DNA from: Amycolatopsis tolypomycina
GTDB taxonomy: Bacteria; Actinomycetota; Actinomycetes; Mycobacteriales; Pseudonocardiaceae
Reading direction: 5' to 3'
Length of the DNA stretch: 64,000 nucleotides
Assembly: GCF_900105945.1 (NCBI RefSeq)
Contig: NZ_FNSO01000004.1
Span: forward strand, 1,426,001-1,490,000
Numbering within the stretch: the stretch's first letter is position 1; the number at the start of each line of letters is the position of its first letter. The notes beneath the pieces were generated by a model, which was given only the letters and a program-made list of their open reading frames with translations, was not told the DNA's origin and made no database searches. The translations under genes and the position numbers were made by a program. Shown one piece after another: positions 60,878-64,000 of the stretch.

Positions 60878-61875
60878 TTGCGCGCCTTCGACGAAACCGC
60901 CGCGGCGGCCGGCGACGTGACGTCCGCCTTGGGCGGCGCGCCCGTCTTGCCGTTCGTGCCCGACGTGATCTTGCCCAGGCCGTGCAGGGCCGCTTCGTAG
61001 ACCTCGTCCGGGTCCAACCGGCGGAGCTCCTCGATCAGGCAGTCCTGCGTGCTGCGCCGCTGCAGGGCGATCCGGCGGGTCGGCTGACCGGGCTGGGTCA
61101 GCGTGCCGACGCGGCCGTCCGGGCGGTGCAGCTCCACCGGGCCGGACTTGCGGTCGAGCGTCACCGAGATGATCCCGGCCGCCCCGGAGCTCTTGACCCG
61201 CTTGACCGGCACCTTCAGGTACTCGGCCAGCCAGGCGGCCAGCAGCTCGGTCGACGGTGAGTCGGCCTCGCCGGTCACCGTCGCGGCGGTGATCTTCTCG
61301 TACGGCGGCAGGTCCAGCGCCGAGACCAGCTGGGCGCGCCAGTGCGTCAGGCGCGTCCAGGCCAGGTCGGTGTCGCCTGCCGTGTACGCCTTCGCGCGCG
61401 TGGTCAGCGCCTTGACCGGGGTCTTCTCCGCGGCCGAGTCGGTGATCCGGCGCTGGGCCAGCTCGCCGAGCGGGTCCTTGTCCGGGTCCTTCGGGCCCGC
61501 GCTCGGCCACCAGCAGACGATCGGCGCGTCCGGCAGCAGCAGCGGCACCACCGCGCTCTGCCCCTGCGCGGCCAGCGGGCCGTACAGGCGCAGCACGATG
61601 ACCTCGCTCGCGCCGGCGTCGCCGCCGACCCGGATCTGGCCGTCGATGCGCGGGGCCGCCGTGCGGGCGCCCTTGGCCACCACGATCACCCGCGACGGGT
61701 GCTCGCGGCTGGCGCCGTTGGCCGCCTCGATGGCCTCTTCGAGCTTGGCGTCGTCGTCGGCCACGATCACCAGCGTCAGGACGCGCCCGAGCGCGACCTG
61801 ACCGCCCTGTTCGCGGATCTCGACCAGCTTCTTGTTGAGTGCCGAAGTCGTGGTCGACGGCAGGTCGATGATCAC
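60874..61875 (-). CDS. opcA: Glucose-6-phosphate dehydrogenase assembly protein OpcA
   Basis: OpcA is needed for active glucose-6-phosphate dehydrogenase in cyanobacteria and actinobacteria. The 333-residue protein begins IIDLPSTTTSALNKKL, has RVLTLVIVADDD and the conserved VVPLLLPDAPIVCWWPSAGP, and ends with an Ala/Lys-rich tail. GTG 61875 overlaps the zwf stop (GTGA) and gives the usual N-terminus; ATG 61887 is an alternative. It lies between zwf and pgl, as in relatives. Confidence 0.95.
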   Translation of the reverse strand: MIIDLPSTTTSALNKKLVEIREQGGQVALGRVLTLVIVADDDAKLEEAIEAANGASREHPSRVIVVAKGARTAAPRIDGQIRVGGDAGASEVIVLRLYGPLAAQGQSAVVPLLLPDAPIVCWWPSAGPKDPDKDPLGELAQRRITDSAAEKTPVKALTTRAKAYTAGDTDLAWTRLTHWRAQLVSALDLPPYEKITAATVTGEADSPSTELLAAWLAEYLKVPVKRVKSSGAAGIISVTLDRKSGPVELHRPDGRVGTLTQPGQPTRRIALQRRSTQDCLIEELRRLDPDEVYEAALHGLGKITSGTNGKTGAPPKADVTSPAAAAVSSKARK

Positions 61876-63395
61876 GGGCGCCTCCATTTCCGGCCGGTGC
61901 GCTCCAGCATTTCGTCGGCGGACGGCGGGCCCCACGTGCCCGGCGCGTACTGCTCCGGCGCGCCTTCCTTCGCCCAGTGGTCGAGGATCGGGTCGAGGAT
62001 CTTCCAGGAGAGCTCGACCTCTTCGTTGACCGGGAACAGCGACGGCTCGCCCAGCAGGACGTCCAGGATCAGCCGCTCGTAGGCCTCGGGGGAGGACTCG
62101 GTGAACGCGTGCCCGTACCCGAAGTCCATCGTGACGTCGCGGACCTCCATTGTGGTCCCCGGCACCTTCGAGCCGAACCGCAGCGTGATGCCCTCGTCCG
62201 GCTGGACCCGGATGACCAGGGCGTTCTGCCCCAGCTCCTCGGTCGACGTCGAGTCGAACGGCAGGTGCGGCGCCCGCTTGAACACGACGGCGATCTCGGT
62301 GACGCGGCGGCCGAGCCGCTTGCCGGTGCGCAGGTAGAACGGCACGCCCGCCCAGCGGCGGTTCTGCACCTCGAGGGTCACCGCGGCGTAGGTCTCGGTC
62401 TTCGAGTCCTTCGCGAAGCCCTCTTCCTGCAGCAGGCCGGGCACCTTCGTGCCGCCCTGCCAGCCGCCGGCGTACTGCCCGCGGGCCGTCGTCTCGCTCA
62501 GCGGGCCGACCGGCGTGACGCCGGACAGCACCTTGATCTTCTCCGCGCGCAGGGCTCGCGGCTCGAACGACAGCGGCTCCTCCATCGCGGTGAAGGCGAG
62601 CAACTGCAGCAGGTGGTTCTGGATGACGTCCCGGGCGGCGCCGATGCCGTCGTAGTACCCCGCGCGGCCGCCGAGGCCGATGTCCTCGGCCATGGTGATC
62701 TGCACGTGGTCGACGAAGTTGGCGTTCCAGATCGGCTCGAACAGCTGGTTGGCGAAGCGCAGCGCCAGGATGTTCTGCACCGTCTCCTTGCCGAGGTAGT
62801 GGTCGATGCGGAACACCGACTCCTCGGGGAAGACGTCGTTGACGATCGCGTTGAGCTCTTCGGCGCTCTTGAGGTCGTGCCCGAAGGGCTTCTCGATGAC
62901 CACGCGCCGCCAGGTCTTCTCGTCGGCGTTCGCCAGCCCGGAGCGGGCCAGCTGCTTGGTCACCACCGGGAACGCGCCGGGCGGGATCGACAGGTAGAAC
63001 GCGGTGTTGCCGCCGGTGCCGCGCTCCTCGTCGAGGTCGCGGACGGTCTTCGCGAGCCGGTCGAACGCGTCGTCGTCGTCGAAGGTGCCCTGCACGAACC
63101 GGATGCCTTCGGCGAGCCGGTTCCACACCGACTCCTTGAACGGCGTCCGCGCGTGCTCCTTCACCGAGTCGTGCACGAGCTCGCCGAAGTCCTGGTGCTC
63201 CCAGTCGCGCCGGGCGAACCCGACGAGCGAGAAGCCCGCGGGCAGCAGCCCGCGGTTGGCCAGGTCGTAGATGGCGGGCATCAGCTTCTTGCGGGCCAGG
63301 TCGCCGGTGACGCCGAAGATCACCAGGCTGGACGGCCCGGCGATCCGCGGGAGCCGCTTGTCCCGCGGGTCGCGCAGCGGGTTGACCCACGTCAT
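61872..63395 (-). CDS. zwf: Glucose-6-phosphate 1-dehydrogenase
   Basis: Zwf oxidises glucose-6-phosphate to 6-phosphogluconolactone, making NADPH. The 507-residue protein has the nucleotide-binding VIFGVTGDLARKKLMPAIYD, the EKPFGHD motif, the active-site RIDHYLGKETVQN, and YDGIGAARDVIQNHLLQLLA. ATG 63395 overlaps the pgi stop (ATGA), so all four genes are translationally coupled. Confidence 0.97.
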   Translation of the reverse strand: MTWVNPLRDPRDKRLPRIAGPSSLVIFGVTGDLARKKLMPAIYDLANRGLLPAGFSLVGFARRDWEHQDFGELVHDSVKEHARTPFKESVWNRLAEGIRFVQGTFDDDDAFDRLAKTVRDLDEERGTGGNTAFYLSIPPGAFPVVTKQLARSGLANADEKTWRRVVIEKPFGHDLKSAEELNAIVNDVFPEESVFRIDHYLGKETVQNILALRFANQLFEPIWNANFVDHVQITMAEDIGLGGRAGYYDGIGAARDVIQNHLLQLLAFTAMEEPLSFEPRALRAEKIKVLSGVTPVGPLSETTARGQYAGGWQGGTKVPGLLQEEGFAKDSKTETYAAVTLEVQNRRWAGVPFYLRTGKRLGRRVTEIAVVFKRAPHLPFDSTSTEELGQNALVIRVQPDEGITLRFGSKVPGTTMEVRDVTMDFGYGHAFTESSPEAYERLILDVLLGEPSLFPVNEEVELSWKILDPILDHWAKEGAPEQYAPGTWGPPSADEMLERTGRKWRRP

Positions 63396-64000
63396 GCGCC
63401 CACCTCCTGGACCGCGCGGACGACGGCCGCGAGGCCCGCGGCCCGGTCGGTCAGGTGCAGGCGCAGCACCGGGCGGCCGTGCTCGGCGAGCACCTGCCCG
63501 TCGCCGAGGGCTTGCGCGTGCTGCAGCTGCCCCAGCGTGTACGGCCGGTCCGGCACGTCGAGGTCCTGCTCGACGGCGCCGGTCAGCTGCAGGAAGACGC
63601 CGTTCTGGTGCCCGCCCTTGTGGTACTGGCCGGTGGAGTGCAGGAACCGCGGGCCCCAGCCGAACGTCGTCTGCTTCCCGGTGCGCTTGGCGATCTCGCC
63701 GCGCAGCACCGCCGTCGAGGCGTCGTCGAGCCGGTCGAGGTAGGCCTGCACCGCGATGTAGCCCGCGTCCGGCGCCGAAGCGAAGAACGCGCGCAGCACG
63801 TCGGTCAGGCTGCCGTCCGTGGAAACCCCGGCAGAGCCGAAGATCTCGACCGGGCCGTCCACATTGGACGCCGTCTCGCCGCCCTTCAGCTTCTCCGGGT
63901 CGTCCAGCAGGGCGCGGGCCGCCTTCTTCGCCGCCTCGACGTCCGGCTGGTCGAACGGGTTGATCCCGATCAGCCGACCGGCCAGCGCGGTGGCGAACTC
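63392..64000 (-). CDS. pgi: Glucose-6-phosphate isomerase, C-terminal part (5' end outside window)
   Basis: The visible 202 residues include LIGINPFDQPDVEAAKKAAR, the conserved GWGPRFLHSTGQYHKGG with the catalytic region, and a C-terminal helix ending AAVVRAVQEVGA. They fit the larger actinobacterial isomerase encoded beside tal and zwf. The frame is open to the window edge. Its stop overlaps the zwf start. Confidence 0.88.
   Translation of the reverse strand, partial: EFATALAGRLIGINPFDQPDVEAAKKAARALLDDPEKLKGGETASNVDGPVEIFGSAGVSTDGSLTDVLRAFFASAPDAGYIAVQAYLDRLDDASTAVLRGEIAKRTGKQTTFGWGPRFLHSTGQYHKGGHQNGVFLQLTGAVEQDLDVPDRPYTLGQLQHAQALGDGQVLAEHGRPVLRLHLTDRAAGLAAVVRAVQEVGA

Overview
The window is GC-rich actinobacterial DNA with frequent GTG starts and 4-base ATGA/GTGA gene overlaps. 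It follows the gene order that mycobacteria show from the pyrimidine operon to the pentose-phosphate operon. Content and repeats suggest a Pseudonocardiaceae member, most likely Amycolatopsis or a close relative; this is inferred from gene order and protein flavour, not from a search.

The conserved backbone runs left to right. 3-7362 holds an Rv1382-like membrane protein tail, carA, carB and pyrF. 7470-13481 holds mihF, gmk, rpoZ, coaBC, metK and priA. 19587-21934 holds fmt and rsmB. 25772-30202 holds rpe, ribC, ribBA, ribH, a PH-domain protein and, on the opposite strand, an exonuclease III-like gene. 31162-35997 holds uvrC, rapZ, yvcK (gluconeogenesis factor) and whiA. 54509-58328 holds gap, pgk, tpiA, secG and rbpA. 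60098-64000, on the minus strand, holds pgi, zwf, opcA and pgl. Together these cover pyrimidine, riboflavin, CoA and SAM synthesis, glycolysis, the oxidative pentose-phosphate branch, protein export, and transcription or development factors.

Accessory material interrupts this backbone. (1) An AAA ATPase and a DUF4276 protein sit inside the carAB operon and are translationally coupled on both sides. (2) 13.5-19.1 kb carries a DUF3616 protein, a CotH kinase, an ECF sigma factor and a gamma-glutamyltransferase, while def is absent. (3) 21.9-25.7 kb carries a flavoprotein, a serine beta-lactamase-type hydrolase and a two-component pair; ribD is absent after rpe. (4) An 18.5-kb block at 36.0-54.5 kb separates whiA from gap. 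It carries gpgS, a sterol-desaturase-type hydroxylase, a glucose/sorbosone dehydrogenase fused to a PEBP domain, an oxygen-dependent HemF, a three-gene condensin-like operon resembling Wadjet/MksFEB but without the JetD/MksG nuclease, and an AlkZ-like glycosylase.

Two non-coding themes stand out. First, a promoter pattern matching the RecA-independent (PafBC-type) DNA-damage promoter, TGTCRGTG-N8-TAnnnT, lies 6-7 bases before the GTG starts of uvrC, priA and the AlkZ-like gene, predicting leaderless damage-inducible mRNAs. Near-identical copies occur as solitary elements, and one of them supplies the last codons and the stop of hemF. Second, a 30-bp repeat forms a seven-unit tandem array at 42.4-42.6 kb, just downstream of one solitary promoter, and a hairpin version lies between metK and priA. 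No tRNA, rRNA, CRISPR array, transposase or prophage gene was recognised.
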